This document shows positions 1 to 15,040 of a stretch of 64,000 nt of DNA, one piece after another (within the stretch, counting starts at the first letter, position 1; every line of letters begins with the position of its first letter). This DNA comes from Sipunculus nudus (lineage: Eukaryota; Annelida; Sipuncula; Golfingiida; Sipunculidae): positions 39,432,714 through 39,496,713 of the forward strand of contig CM049320.1 in the NCBI GenBank assembly GCA_026874595.1. The letters are read 5' to 3'. Under the pieces are notes generated by a model, which did no database searches, was not told where the DNA came from, and saw only the letters and a list, made by a program, of their open reading frames with translations. The position numbers and the translations under genes were made by a program.

Positions 1-1476
1 GTCAGGGTTATTTCTGTGACCTATGAGGATATATGGTGTGAATGGTCAGGGTTATTTCTGACCTGTGAGGATTTGTGGTGTGAATGGTTAGGGTTATCTC
101 TGACCTGTGAGGATTTGTGGTGTGAATGGTCAGGGTTATTTCTAACCTTTGAGGATTTGTGGTGTGAATGGTCAGGGTTATTTATGACCTCTGAGGATTT
201 GTGGTGTGAATGATGAGTGTTATTTCTGTGACCTATGAGGATTTGTGGTGTGAACGGTCAGGATTCTTTCTGTCCTGTGAGGATTTGTGGTGTGAATGGT
301 CAGGGTTATTTCTGTGACCTATGAGGATTTGTGGTATAAATGGTCAGGGGTATTTCTGTGACCTATGGGGATTTGTGGTGTGAATGGGCAGGGTTATTTC
401 TGTGACCTATGAGGATTAGTGGTGTGAATGGTCAGGGTTATTTCTGTGACCTATGGGGATTTGTGGTGTGAATGGGCAGGGTTATTTCTGTGACCTATGA
501 GGATTAGTGGTGTGAATGGTCAGGGTTATTTCTGTGACCTATGAGGATTTGTGGTGTGAATGGTCAGGGTTATTTCTGTGACCTATCAGGATTTGTGGTG
601 TGAATGGTCAGGGTTATTTCTGTGACCTATGAGGATTTGTGGTGTGAATGGTCAGGGTTATTTCTAACCTTTGAGTATTTGTGGTGTGAATGGTCAGGGT
701 TATTTATGACCTGTGAGGATTTGTGGTGTTAATGGTGAGTGTTATTTCTGTGACCTATGAGGATTTGTAGTGTGAATGGTCAGGATTCTTTCTGTCCTGT
801 GAGGATTTGTGGTGTGAATGGTCAGTGTTATTTCTGTGACCTATGAGAATTTGTGATGTGAATGGTCAGGGTTATTTCTGTGACCTATGAGGATTTGTGG
901 TGTGAAAGGACAGGGTTATTTCTGTGACCTATGAGGATTTGTGGTGTGAATGGTCAGGGTTATTTCTGTGACCTATGAGGATATGTGGTGTGAATGGTCA
1001 GGGTTATTTCTGACCTGTGAGGATTTGTGGTGTGAATGGTTAGGGTTATTTCTAACCTTTGAGGATTTGTAGTGTGAATGGTCATGGATATTTCTGTGAC
1101 CTATGTGGATTTGTAGTGTGAATGGTCAGGGTTATTACTTTTTGACCTATGAGGATTTGTGGTGTGAATGGGCAGGGTTATTTATGACCTATGAGGATTT
1201 GTGGTGTGAATGGTCAGGGTTATTTCTGTGACCTATGAGGATTTGTGGTGTGAATGGTCATGGATATTTCTGTGACCTATGTGGATTTGTAGTGTGAATG
1301 GTCAGGGTTATTTCTGTGACCTATGAGAATTTGTGGTGTGAATGGTCAGGGTTATTTCTGTGACCTATGAGGATCTGTGGTGTGAACAGTCATGGATATT
1401 TCTGTGACCTATGAGGATTAGTGGTGTGAATGGTCAGGGTTATTTCTGTGACCTATGAGGATTTGTGGTGTGAATG

Positions 1477-4400
1477 GTCAGGGTTATTTCTGTGACCTAT
1501 GAGGATTTGTGGTGTGAATGGTCAGGGTTATTTCTGTGACCTATGAGGATTTGTGGTGTGAATGGTCAGGGTTATTTCTAACCTTTGAGTATTTGTGGTG
1601 TGAATGATCAGGGTTATTTATGACCTGTGAGGATTTGTGGTGTTAATGGTGAGTGTTATTTCTGTGACCTATGAGGATTTGTAGTGTGAATGGTCAGGAT
1701 TCTTTCTGTCCTGTGAGGATTTGTGGTGTGAATGGTCAGTGTTATTTCTGTGACCTATGAGAATTTGTGGTGTGAATGGTCAGGGTTATTTCTGTGACCT
1801 ATGAGGATTTATGGTGTGAAAGGACAGGGTTATTTCTGTGACCTATGAGGATTTGTGGTGTGAATGGTCAGGGTTATTTCTGTGACCTATGAGGATATAT
1901 GGTGTGAATGGTCAGGGTTATTTCTGACCTGTGAGGATTTGTGGTGTGAATGGTTAGGGTTATCTCTGACCTGTGAGGATTTGTGGTGTGAATGGTCAGG
2001 GTTATTTCTAACCTTTGAGGATTTGTGGTGTGAATGGTCAGGGTTATTTATGACCTCTGAGGATTTGTGGTGTGAATGATGAGTGTTATTTCTGTGACCT
2101 ATGAGGATTTGTGGTGTGAACGGTCAGGATTCTTTCTGTCCTGTGAGGATTTGTGGTGTGAATGGTCAGGGTTATTTCTGTGACCTATGAGGATTTGTGG
2201 TATAAATGGTCAGGGGTATTTCTGTGACCTATGGGGATTTGTGGTGTGAATGGGCAGGGTTATTTCTGTGACCTATGAGGATTAGTGGTGTGAATGGTCA
2301 GGGTTATTTCTGTGACCTATGGGGATTTGTGGTGTGAATGGGCAGGGTTATTTCTGTGACCTATGAGGATTAGTGGTGTGAATGGTCAGGGTTATTTCTG
2401 TGACCTATGAGGATTTGTGGTGTGAATGGTCAGGGTTATTTCTGTGACCTATCAGGATTTGTGGTGTGAATGGTCAGGGTTATTTCTGTGACCTATGAGG
2501 ATTTGTGGTGTGAATGGTCAGGGTTATTTCTAACCTTTGAGTATTTGTGGTGTGAATGGTCAGGGTTATTTATGACCTGTGAGGATTTGTGGTGTTAATG
2601 GTGAGTGTTATTTCTGTGACCTATGAGGATTTGTAGTGTGAATGGTCTGGATTCTTTCTGTCCTGTGAGGATTTGTGGTGTGAATGGTCAGTGTTATTTC
2701 TGTGACCTATGAGAATTTGTGATGTGAATGGTCAGGGTTATTTCTGTGACCTATGAGGATTTGTGGTGTGAAAGGACAGGGTTATTTCTGTGACCTATGA
2801 GGATTTGTGGTGTGAATGGTCAGGGTTATTTCTGTGACCTATGAGGATATGTGGTGTGAATGGTCAGGGTTATTTCTGACCTGTGAGGATTTGTGGTGTG
2901 AATGGTTAGGGTTATTTCTAACCTTTGAGGATTTGTAGTGTGAATGGTCAGGGTTATTTCTGTGACCTATAAGGATTTGTAGTGTGAATGGTCAGGGTTA
3001 TTACTGTGACCTATGAGGATTTGTGGTGTGAATGGTCAGGGTTATTTCTGTGACCTATGAGGTTTTGTGGTGTGAATGGTCAGGGTTATTACTGTGACCT
3101 ATGAGGATTTGTGGTGTGAATGGTCAGGGTTATTTCTGTGACCTGTGAGGATTTGTAATGTGAATGGTCAGGGTTATTTCTGTGACCTATGAGAATTTGT
3201 GGTGTGAATGGTCAGGGTTATTACTGTGACCTATGAGGATTTGTGGTGTGAATGGTCAGGGTTATTTCTGTGACCTGTGAGGATTTGTAGTGTGAATGGT
3301 CAGGGTTATTTCTGTGACCTATGAGGATTTGTGGTGTGAATGGTCAGGGTTATTTCTGACCTGTGAGGATTTGTAGTGTGAATGGTCAGGGGTATTTCTG
3401 ACCTGTGAGGATTTATAGTGTGAATGGTCAGGGTTAATTCTGTGACCTATGAGGATTTGTGGTGTGAATGGTCAGGGTTATTTCTGTGACCTATGAGGAT
3501 TTGTGGTGTGAATGGTCAAGGTTATTTCTGTGATCTATGAGGATTTGTAGTGTGAATGGTCAGGGTTATTTCTGTGACCTATGAGGATTTGTAGTGTGAA
3601 TGGTCAGGGTTATTTCTGTGACCTATGAGGATTTGTAGTGTGAATGGTCAGGGTTATTACTTTTTGACCTATGAGGATTTGTGGTGTGAATGGTCAGGGT
3701 TATTTATGACCTATGAGGATTTGTGGTGTGAATGGTCAGGGTTATTTCTGTGACCTATGAGGATCTGTGCTGTGAACAGTCATGGATATTTCTGTGACCT
3801 ATGTGGATTTTTGGTGTGAACGGTCAGGGTTATTTCTGTGACCTATGAGGATTTGTAGTGTGAATGGTCAGGGTTATTTCTGTGACCTATGAGAATTTGT
3901 AGTGTGAATGGTCAGGGTTATTTCTGTGACCTATGAGGATTTGTGGTGTGAATGGTCAGGGTTATTTCTGTGACCTATGAGGATTTGGAATGTGAATGGT
4001 CAGGGTTATTTCTGTGACCTATGAGAATTTGTGGTGTGAATGGTCAGGGTTATTTCTGTGACCTATGAGGATTTGTGGTGTGAATGGTCAGGGTTATTTC
4101 TGTGACCTATGAGGATTTGTGGTGTGAATGGTCAGGTTTATTTCTGACCTGTGAGGATTTGCGGTGTGAATGGTCAGGGTTATTTCTGACCTGTAAGGAT
4201 TTGTGGTGTGAATGGTCAGGGTTATTTCTGTGACCTATGACGATTTGTGGTGTGAATGGTCAGGGTTATTTCTGTGATCTATGAGGATTTGTAGTGTGAA
4301 TGGTCAGGGTTATTTATGACCTATGAGGATTTGTGGTGTGAATGGTCAGGGTTATTTCTGTGACCTATGAGGATCTGTGCTGTGAACAGTAATGGATATT

Positions 4401-5088
4401 TCTGTGACCTATGTGGATTTTTGGTGTGAACGGTCGGGGTTATTTCTGTGACCTATGAAGATTTGTAGTGTGAATGGTCAGGGTTATTTCTGTGACCTAT
4501 GAGAATTTGTAGTGTGAATGGTCAGGGTTATTTCTGTGACCTATGAGGATTTGTGGTGTGAATGGTCAGGGTTATTTCTGTGACCTATGAGGATTTGTGG
4601 TGTGAATGGTCAGGGATATTTCTGTGAACTATGAGAATTTGTGGTGTGAATGGTCAGGGTTATTTCTGTGACCTATGAGGATTTGTGATGTGAATGGTCA
4701 GGGTTATTTCTGTGACCTATGAGGATTTGTGGTGTGAATGGTCAGGTTTATTTCTGACCTGTGAGGATTTGCGGTGTGAATGGTCAGGGTTATTTCTGAT
4801 CTGTAAGGATTTGTGGTGTGAATGGTCAGGGTTATTTCTGTGACCTATGAGGATTTGTGGTGTGAATGGTCATGGATATTTCTGTGACCTATGTGGATTT
4901 GTAGTGTGAATGGTCAGGGTTATTTCTGTGACCTATGAGAATTTGTGGTGTGAATGGTCAGGGTTATTTCTGTGACCTATGAGGATCTGTGGTGTGAACA
5001 GTCATGGATATTTCTGTGACCTATGAGGATTAGTGGTGTGAATGGTCAGGGTTATTTCTGTGACCTATGAGGATTTGTGGTGTGAATG
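1477..5088 (+). repeat. Satellite higher-order copy 0 (3612 bp)
   Basis: The first about 1.45 kb matches 5089-6545 at lag 3612, and the last about 1.8 kb (3265-5088) matches 7439-9262 at lag 4174. It is therefore the same higher-order unit as the next copy with about 560 bp missing in the middle, near 2935-3260. Bases 1-1476 before it are another rearranged partial: 1 to about 1070 match 1867 to about 2935 at lag 1866, and about 1190-1476 match 4802-5088. Confidence 0.85.
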
Positions 5089-8000
5089 GTCAGGGTTATT
5101 TCTGTGACCTATGAGGATTTGTGTTGTGAATGGTCAGGGTTATTTCTGTGACCTATGAGGATTTGTGGTGTGAATGGTCAGGGTTATTTCTAACCTTTGA
5201 GTATTTGTGGTGTGAATGATCAGGGTTATTTATGACCTGTGAGGATTTGTGGTGTTAATGGTGAGTGTTATTTCTGTGACCTATGAGGATTTGTAGTGTG
5301 AATGGTCAGGATTCTTTCTGTCCTGTGAGGATTTGTGGTGTGAATGGTCAGTGTTATTTCTGTGACCTATGAGAATTTGTGGTGTGAATGGTCAGGGTTA
5401 TTTCTGTGACCTATGAGGATTTATGGTGTGAAAGGACAGGGTTATTTCTGTGACCTATGAGGATTTGTGGTGTGAATGGTCAGGGTTATTTCTGTGACCT
5501 ATGAGGATATATGGTGTGAATGGTCAGGGTTATTTCTGACCTGTGAGGATTTGTGGTGTGAATGGTTAGGGTTATCTCTGACCCGTGAGGATTTGTGGTG
5601 TGAATGGTCAGGGTTATTTCTAACCTTTGAGGATTTGTGGTGTGAATGGTCAGGGTTATTTATGACCTCTGAGGATTTGTGGTGTGAATGATGAGTGTTA
5701 TTTCTGTGACCTATGAGGATTTGTGGTGTGAACGGTCAGGATTCTTTCTGTCCTGTGAGGATTTGTGGTGTGAATGGTCAGGGTTATTTCTGTGACCTAT
5801 GAGGATTTGTGGTATAAATGGTCAGGGGTATTTCTGTGACCTATGGGGATTTGTGGTGTGAATGGGCAGGGTTATTTCTGTGACCTATGAGGATTAGTGG
5901 TGTGAATGGTCAGGGTTATTTCTGTGACCTATGGGGATTTGTGGTGTGAATGGGCAGGGTTATTTCTGTGACCTATGAGGATTAGTGGTGTGAATGGTCA
6001 GGGTTATTTCTGTGACCTATGAGGATTTGTGGTGTGAATGGTCAGGGTTATTTCTGTGACCTATCAGGATTTGTGGTGTGAATGGTCAGGGTTATTTCTG
6101 TGACCTATGAGGATTTGTGGTGTGAATGGTCAGGGTTATTTCTAACCTTTGAGTATTTGTGGTGTGAATGGTCAGGGTTATTTATGACCTGTGAGGATTT
6201 GTGGTGTTAATGGTGAGTGTTATTTCTGTGACCTATGAGGATTTGTAGTGTGAATGGTCAGGATTCTTTCTGTCCTGTGAGGATTTGTGGTGTGAATGGT
6301 CAGTGTTATTTCTGTGACCTATGAGAATTTGTGATGTGAATGGTCAGGGTTATTTCTGTGACCTATGAGGATTTGTGGTGTGAAAGGACAGGGTTATTTC
6401 TGTGACCTATGAGGATTTGTGGTGTGAATGGTTAGGGTTATTTCTGTGACCTATGAGGATATGTGGTGTGAATGGTCAGGGTTATTTCTGACCTGTGAGG
6501 ATTTGTGGTGTGAATGGTTAGGGTTATTTCTAACCTTTGAGGATTTGTGGTGTGAATGGTCAGGGTTATTTATGACCTGTGAGGATTTGTGGTGTGAATG
6601 ATGGGTGTTATTTCTGTGACCTATGAGGATTTGTGGTGTGAACGGTCAAGATTCTTTCTGTCCTGTGAGGATTTGTGGTGTGAATGGTCAGGGTTATTTC
6701 TGTGACCTATGAGGATTTGTGGTGTAAATGGTCAGGGGTATTTCTGTGACCTATGAGGATTTGTGGTGTGAATGTTTAGGGTTATTTCTGTGACCTATGA
6801 GGATTTGTGGTGTGAAAGGACAGGGTTATTTCTGTGACCTATGAGGATTTTTGGTGTGAATGGTCAGGGTTATTTCTGTGACCTATGAGGATATGTGGTG
6901 TGAATGGTCAGGGTTATTTCTGTGACCTATGAGGATTTTTATGGTGTGAATGGTCAGGGTTATTTCTGTGACCTGTGAGGATTTGTGGTGTGTATGGTCA
7001 GGGTTATTTCTGTGACCTATGAGGATTAGTGGTGTGAATGGTCAGGGTTATTACTGTGACCTATGAGGATTTGTGGTGTGAATGGTCAGGGTTATTTTTG
7101 TGACCTATGAGGATTTGTGGTGTGAATGGTCAGGGTTATTTCTGACCTGTGAGGATTTGTGGTGTGAATGGTTAGGGTTATTTCTAACCTTTGAGGATTT
7201 GTGGTGTGAATGGTCAGGGTTATTTATGACCTGTGAGGATTTGTGGTGTGAATGATGAGTGTTATTTCTGTGACCTATGAGGATTTGTGGTGTGAACGGT
7301 CAGGATTCTTTCTGTCCTGTGAGGATTTGTGGTGTGAATGGTCAGGGTTATTTCTGTGACCTATGAGGATTTGTGGTGTAAATGGTCAGGGGTATTTCTG
7401 TGACCTATGAGGATTTGTGGTGTGAATGGTCAGGGTTATTTCTGTGACCTGTGAGGATTTGTAGTGTGAATGGTCAGGGTTATTTCTGTGACCTATGAGG
7501 ATTTGTGGTGTGAATGGTCAGGGTTATTTCTGACCTGTGAGGATTTGTAGTGTGAATGGTCAGGGGTATTTCTGACCTGTGAGGATTTATAGTGTGAATG
7601 GTCAGGGTTAATTCTGTGACCTATGAGGATTTGTGGTGTGAATGGTCAGGGTTATTTCTGTGACCTATGAGGATTTGTGGTGTGAATGGTCAAGGTTATT
7701 TCTGTGATCTATGAGGATTTGTAGTGTGAATGGTCAGGGTTATTTCTGTGACCTATGAGGATTTGTAGTGTGAATGGTCAGGGTTATTTCTGTGACCTAT
7801 GAGGATTTGTAGTGTGAATGGTCAGGGTTATTACTTTTTGACCTATGAGGATTTGTGGTGTGAATGGTCAGGGTTATTTATGACCTATGAGGATTTGTGG
7901 TGTGAATGGTCAGGGTTATTTCTGTGACCTATGAGGATCTGTGCTGTGAACAGTCATGGATATTTCTGTGACCTATGTGGATTTTTGGTGTGAACGGTCA

Positions 8001-9262
8001 GGGTTATTTCTGTGACCTATGAGGATTTGTAGTGTGAATGGTCAGGGTTATTTCTGTGACCTATGAGAATTTGTAGTGTGAATGGTCAGGGTTATTTCTG
8101 TGACCTATGAGGATTTGTGGTGTGAATGGTCAGGGTTATTTCTGTGACCTATGAGGATTTGGAATGTGAATGGTCAGGGTTATTTCTGTGACCTATGAGA
8201 ATTTGTGGTGTGAATGGTCAGGGTTATTTCTGTGACCTATGAGGATTTGTGGTGTGAATGGTCAGGGTTATTTCTGTGACCTATGAGGATTTGTGGTGTG
8301 AATGGTCAGGTTTATTTCTGACCTGTGAGGATTTGCGGTGTGAATGGTCAGGGTTATTTCTGACCTGTAAGGATTTGTGGTGTGAATGGTCAGGGTTATT
8401 TCTGTGACCTATGACGATTTGTGGTGTGAATGGTCAGGGTTATTTCTGTGATCTATGAGGATTTGTAGTGTGAATGGTCAGGGTTATTTATGACCTATGA
8501 GGATTTGTGGTGTGAATGGTCAGGGTTATTTCTGTGACCTATGAGGATCTGTGCTGTGAACAGTAATGGATATTTCTGTGACCTATGTGGATTTTTGGTG
8601 TGAACGGTCGGGGTTATTTCTGTGACCTATGAAGATTTGTAGTGTGAATGGTCAGGGTTATTTCTGTGACCTATGAGAATTTGTAGTGTGAATGGTCAGG
8701 GTTATTTCTGTGACCTATGAGGATTTGTGGTGTGAATGGTCAGGGTTATTTCTGTGACCTATGAGGATTTGTGGTGTGAATGGTCAGGGATATTTCTGTG
8801 AACTATGAGAATTTGTGGTGTGAATGGTCAGGGTTATTTCTGTGACCTATGAGGATTTGTGATGTGAATGGTCAGGGTTATTTCTGTGACCTATGAGGAT
8901 TTGTGGTGTGAATGGTCAGGTTTATTTCTGACCTGTGAGGATTTGCGGTGTGAATGGTCAGGGTTATTTCTGATCTGTAAGGATTTGTGGTGTGAATGGT
9001 CAGGGTTATTTCTGTGACCTATGAGGATTTGTGGTGTGAATGGTCATGGATATTTCTGTGACCTATGTGGATTTGTAGTGTGAATGGTCAGGGTTATTTC
9101 TGTGACCTATGAGAATTTGTGGTGTGAATGGTCAGGGTTATTTCTGTGACCTATGAGGATCTGTGGTGTGAACAGTCATGGATATTTCTGTGACCTATGA
9201 GGATTAGTGGTGTGAATGGTCAGGGTTATTTCTGTGACCTATGAGGATTTGTGGTGTGAATG
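5089..9262 (+). repeat. Satellite higher-order copy 1 (4174 bp)
   Basis: Longest higher-order copy, delimited by the positions where the matches at lag 4174 (to upstream) and lag 3442/7616 (to downstream) change register. It contains marker monomers such as GAGGATATATGG (about 5500), CTATCAGG (about 6062), the GTTAATTCTG variant (7601) and the GGAATGTG variant (about 8160). Confidence 0.85.
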
Positions 9263-12200
9263 GTCAGGGGTATTTCTGTGACCTATGGGGATTTGTGGTG
9301 TGAATGGGCAGGGTTATTTCTGTGACCTATGAGGATTAGTGGTGTGAATGGTCAGGGTTATTTCTGTGACCTATGGGGATTTGTGGTGTGAATGGGCAGG
9401 GTTATTTCTGTGACCTATGAGGATTAGTGGTGTGAATGGTCAGGGTTATTTCTGTGACCTATGAGGATTTGTGGTGTGAATGGTCAGGGTTATTTCTGTG
9501 ACCTATCAGGATTTGTGGTGTGAATGGTCAGGGTTATTTCTGTGACCTATGAGGATTTGTGGTGTGAATGGTCAGGGTTATTTCTAACCTTTGAGTATTT
9601 GTGGTGTGAATGGTCAGGGTTATTTATGACCTGTGAGGATTTGTGGTGTTAATGGTGAGTGTTATTTCTGTGACCTATGAGGATTTGTAGTGTGAATGGT
9701 CAGGATTCTTTCTGTCCTGTGAGGATTTGTGGTGTGAATGGTCAGTGTTATTTCTGTGACCTATGAGAATTTGTGATGTGAATGGTCAGGGTTATTTCTG
9801 TGACCTATGAGGATTTGTGGTGTGAAAGGACAGGGTTATTTCTGTGACCTATGAGGATTTGTGGTGTGAATGGTCAGGGTTATTTCTGTGACCTATGAGG
9901 ATATGTGGTGTGAATGGTCAGGGTTATTTCTGACCTGTGAGGATTTGTGGTGTGAATGGTTAGGGTTATTTCTAACCTTTGAGGATTTGTGGTGTGAATG
10001 GTCAGGGTTATTTATGACCTGTGAGGATTTGTGGTGTGAATGATGGGTGTTATTTCTGTGACCTATGAGGATTTGTGGTGTGAACGGTCAAGATTCTTTC
10101 TGTCCTGTGAGGATTTGTGGTGTGAATGGTCAGGGTTATTTCTGTGACCTATGAGGATTTGTGGTGTAAATGGTCAGGGGTATTTCTGTGACCTATGAGG
10201 ATTTGTGGTGTGAATGTTTAGGGTTATTTCTGTGACCTATGAGGATTTGTGTTGTGAAAGGACAGGGTTATTTCTGTGACCTATGAGGATTTTTGGTGTG
10301 AATGGTCAGGGTTATTTCTGTGACCTATGAGGATATGTGGTGTGAATGGTCAGGGTTATTTCTGTGACCTATGAGGATTTTTATGGTGTGAATGGTCAGG
10401 GTTATTTCTGTGACCTGTGAGGATTTGTGGTGTGTATGGTCAGGGTTATTTCTGTGACCTATGAGGATTAGTGGTGTGAATGGTCAGGGTTATTACTGTG
10501 ACCTATGAGGATTTGTGGTGTGAATGGTCAGGGTTATTTTTGTGACCTATGAGGATTTGTGGTGTGAATGGTCAGGGTTATTTCTGACCTGTGAGGATTT
10601 GTGGTGTGAATGGTTAGGGTTATTTCTAACCTTTGAGGATTTGTGGTGTGAATGGTCAGGGTTATTTATGACCTGTGAGGATTTGTGGTGTGAATGATGA
10701 GTGTTATTTCTGTGACCTATGAGGATTTGTGGTGTGAACGGTCAGGATTCTATCTGTCCTGTGAGGATTTGTGGTGTGAATGGTCAGGGTTATTTCTGTG
10801 ACCTATGAGGATTTGTGGTGTAAATGGTCAGGGGTATTTCTGTGACCTATGAGGATTTGTGGTGTGAATGGTCAGGGTTATTTCTGTGACCTGTGAGGAT
10901 TTGTAGTGTGAATGGTCAGGGTTATTTCTGTGACCTATGAGGATTTGTGGTGTGAATGGTCAGGGTTATTTCTGACCTGTGAGGATTTGTAGTGTGAATG
11001 GTCAGGGGTATTTCTGACCTGTGAGGATTTATAGTGTGAATGGTCAGGGTTAATTCTGTGACCTATGAGGATTTGTGGTGTGAATGGTCAGGGTTATTTC
11101 TGTGACCTATGAGGATTTGTGGTGTGAATGGTCAAGGTTATTTCTGTGATCTATGAGGATTTGTAGTGTGAATGGTCAGGGTTATTTCTGTGACCTATGA
11201 GGATTTGTAGTGTGAATGGTCAGGGTTATTTCTGTGACCTATGAGGATTTGTAGTGTGAATGGTCAGGGTTATTACTTTTTGACCTATGAGGATTTGTGG
11301 TGTGAATGGTCAGGGTTATTTATGACCTATGAGGATTTGTGGTGTGAATGGTCAGGGTTATTTCTGTGACCTATGAGGATCTGTGCTGTGAACAGTCATG
11401 GATATTTCTGTGACCTATGTGGATTTTTGGTGTGAACGGTCAGGGTTATTTCTGTGACCTATGAGGATTTGTAGTGTGAATGGTCAGGGTTATTTCTGTG
11501 ACCTATGAGAATTTGTAGTGTGAATGGTCAGGGTTATTTCTGTGACCTATGAGGATTTGTGGTGTGAATGGTCAGGGTTATTTCTGTGACCTATGAGGAT
11601 TTGGAATGTGAATGGTCAGGGTTATTTCTGTGACCTATGAGAATTTGTGGTGTGAATGGTCAGGGTTATTTCTGTGACCTATGAGGATTTGTGGTGTGAA
11701 TGGTCAGGGTTATTTCTGTGACCTATGAGGATTTGTGGTGTGAATGGTCAGGTTTATTTCTGACCTGTGAGGATTTGCGGTGTGAATGGTCAGGGTTATT
11801 TCTGACCTGTAAGGATTTGTGGTGTGAATGGTCAGGGTTATTTCTGTGACCTATGACGATTTGTGGTGTGAATGGTCAGGGTTATTTCTGTGATCTATGA
11901 GGATTTGTAGTGTGAATGGTCAGGGTTATTTATGACCTATGAGGATTTGTGGTGTGAATGGTCAGGGTTATTTCTGTGACCTATGAGGATCTGTGCTGTG
12001 AACAGTAATGGATATTTCTGTGACCTATGTGGATTTTTGGTGTGAACGGTCGGGGTTATTTCTGTGACCTATGAAGATTTGTAGTGTGAATGGTCAGGGT
12101 TATTTCTGTGACCTATGAGAATTTGTAGTGTGAATGGTCAGGGTTATTTCTGTGACCTATGAGGATTTGTGGTGTGAATGGTCAGGGTTATTTCTGTGAC

Positions 12201-12704
12201 CTATGAGGATTTGTGGTGTGAATGGTCAGGGATATTTCTGTGAACTATGAGAATTTGTGGTGTGAATGGTCAGGGTTATTTCTGTGACCTATGAGGATTT
12301 GTGATGTGAATGGTCAGGGTTATTTCTGTGACCTATGAGGATTTGTGGTGTGAATGGTCAGGTTTATTTCTGACCTGTGAGGATTTGCGGTGTGAATGGT
12401 CAGGGTTATTTCTGATCTGTAAGGATTTGTGGTGTGAATGGTCAGGGTTATTTCTGTGACCTATGAGGATTTGTGGTGTGAATGGTCATGGATATTTCTG
12501 TGACCTATGTGGATTTGTAGTGTGAATGGTCAGGGTTATTTCTGTGACCTATGAGAATTTGTGGTGTGAATGGTCAGGGTTATTTCTGTGACCTATGAGG
12601 ATCTGTGGTGTGAACAGTCATGGATATTTCTGTGACCTATGAGGATTAGTGGTGTGAATGGTCAGGGTTATTTCTGTGACCTATGAGGATTTGTGGTGTG
12701 AATG
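9263..12704 (+). repeat. Satellite higher-order copy 2 (3442 bp)
   Basis: Near-exact copy of 5821-9262, that is, the 4174 bp unit without its first 732 bp. Only scattered single-base differences were seen by eye, for example 6431 GTTAGG versus 9873 GTCAGG, and 7310 ATTCTTT versus 10752 ATTCTAT. The register and the low divergence point to recent unequal exchange. Confidence 0.85.
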
Positions 12705-15040
12705 GTCAGGGTTATTTCTGTGACCTATGAGGATTTGTGTTGTGAATGGTCAGGGTTATTTCTGTGACCTATGAGGATTTGTGGTGTGAATGGTCAGGGT
12801 TATTTCTAACCTTTGAGTATTTGTGGTGTGAATGATCAGGGTTATTTATGACCTGTGAGGATTTGTGGTGTTAATGGTGAGTGTTATTTCTGTGACCTAT
12901 GAGGATTTGTAGTGTGAATGGTCAGGATTCTTTCTGTCCTGTGAGGATTTGTGGTGTGAATGGTCAGTGTTATTTCTGTGACCTATGAGAATTTGTGGTG
13001 TGAATGGTCAGGGTTATTTCTGTGACCTATGAGGATTTATGGTGTGAAAGGACAGGGTTATTTCTGTGACCTATGAGGATTTGTGGTGTGAATGGTCAGG
13101 GTTATTTCTGTGACCTATGAGGATATATGGTGTGAATGGTCAGGGTTATTTCTGACCTGTGAGGATTTGTGGTGTGAATGGTTAGGGTTATCTCTGACCT
13201 GTGAGGATTTGTGGTGTGAATGGTCAGGGTTATTTCTAACCTTTGAGGATTTGTGGTGTGAATGGTCAGGGTTATTTATGACCTCTGAGGATTTGTGGTG
13301 TGAATGATGAGTGTTATTTCTGTGACCTATGAGGATTTGTGGTGTGAACGGTCAGGATTCTTTCTGTCCTGTGAGGATTTGTGGTGTGAATGGTCAGGGT
13401 TATTTCTGTGACCTATGAGGATTTGTGGTATAAATGGTCAGGGGTATTTCTGTGACCTATGGGGATTTGTGGTGTGAATGGGCAGGGTTATTTCTGTGAC
13501 CTATGAGGATTAGTGGTGTGAATGGTCAGGGTTATTTCTGTGACCTATGGGGATTTGTGGTGTGAATGGGCAGGGTTATTTCTGTGACCTATGAGGATTA
13601 GTGGTGTGAATGGTCAGGGTTATTTCTGTGACCTATGAGGATTTGTGGTGTGAATGGTCAGGGTTATTTCTGTGACCTATCAGGATTTGTGGTGTGAATG
13701 GTCAGGGTTATTTCTGTGACCTATGAGGATTTGTGGTGTGAATGGTCAGGGTTATTTCTAACCTTTGAGTATTTGTGGTGTGAATGGTCAGGGTTATTTA
13801 TGACCTGTGAGGATTTGTGGTGTTAATGGTGAGTGTTATTTCTGTGACCTATGAGGATTTGTAGTGTGAATGGTCAGGATTCTTTCTGTCCTGTGAGGAT
13901 TTGTGGTGTGAATGGTCAGTGTTATTTCTGTGACCTATGAGAATTTGTGATGTGAATGGTCAGGGTTATTTCTGTGACCTATGAGGATTTGTGGTGTGAA
14001 AGGACAGGGTTATTTCTGTGACCTATGAGGATTTGTGGTGTGAATGGTCAGGGTTATTTCTGTGACCTATGAGGATATGTGGTGTGAATGGTCAGGGTTA
14101 TTTCTGACCTGTGAGGATTTGTGGTGTGAATGGTTAGGGTTATTTCTAACCTTTGAGGATTTGTGGTGTGAATGGTCAGGGTTATTTATGACCTGTGAGG
14201 ATTTGTGGTGTGAATGATGGGTGTTATTTCTGTGACCTATGAGGATTTGTGGTGTGAACGGTCAAGATTCTTTCTGTCCTGTGAGGATTTGTGGTGTGAA
14301 TGGTCAGGGTTATTTCTGTGACCTATGAGGATTTGTGGTGTAAATGGTCAGGGGTATTTCTGTGACCTATGAGGATTTGTGGTGTGAATGTTTAGGGTTA
14401 TTTCTGTGACCTATGAGGATTTGTGGTGTGAAAGGACAGGGTTATTTCTGTGACCTATGAGGATTTTTGGTGTGAATGGTCAGGGTTATTTCTGTGACCT
14501 ATGAGGATATGTGGTGTGAATGGTCAGGGTTATTTCTGTGACCTATGAGGATTTTTATGGTGTGAATGGTCAGGGTTATTTCTGTGACCTGTGAGGATTT
14601 GTGGTGTGTATGGTCAGGGTTATTTCTGTGACCTATGAGGATTAGTGGTGTGAATGGTCAGGGTTATTACTGTGACCTATGAGGATTTGTGGTGTGAATG
14701 GTCAGGGTTATTTTTGTGACCTATGAGGATTTGTGGTGTGAATGGTCAGGGTTATTTCTGACCTGTGAGGATTTGTGGTGTGAATGGTTAGGGTTATTTC
14801 TAACCTTTGAGGATTTGTGGTGTGAATGGTCAGGGTTATTTATGACCTGTGAGGATTTGTGGTGTGAATGATGAGTGTTATTTCTGTGACCTATGAGGAT
14901 TTGTGGTGTGAACGGTCAGGATTCTTTCTGTCCTGTGAGGATTTGTGGTGTGAATGGTCAGGGTTATTTCTGTGACCTATGAGGATTTGTGGTGTAAATG
15001 GTCAGGGGTATTTCTGTGACCTATGAGGATTTGTGGTGTG
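12705..15040 (+). repeat. Satellite higher-order copy 3, partial (about 2.3 kb)
   Basis: Matches 5089 to about 7425 at lag 7616. After about 15040 the higher-order order is lost, and plainer monomers (with variants GTATGG, AATTTTCAGG, TTCTGG) run to the array edge at 15462. Confidence 0.8.

Noticed and set aside
16-213. 65-71 codon open frames with a 14-residue repeat (CEDLWCEWSGLFLT), also at 1864, 5476 and 13092
   Set aside because: They arise only where consecutive 42 bp satellite monomers happen to stay in frame. They end as soon as a 44 bp monomer occurs, and they lie in near-identical higher-order copies. No gene context.
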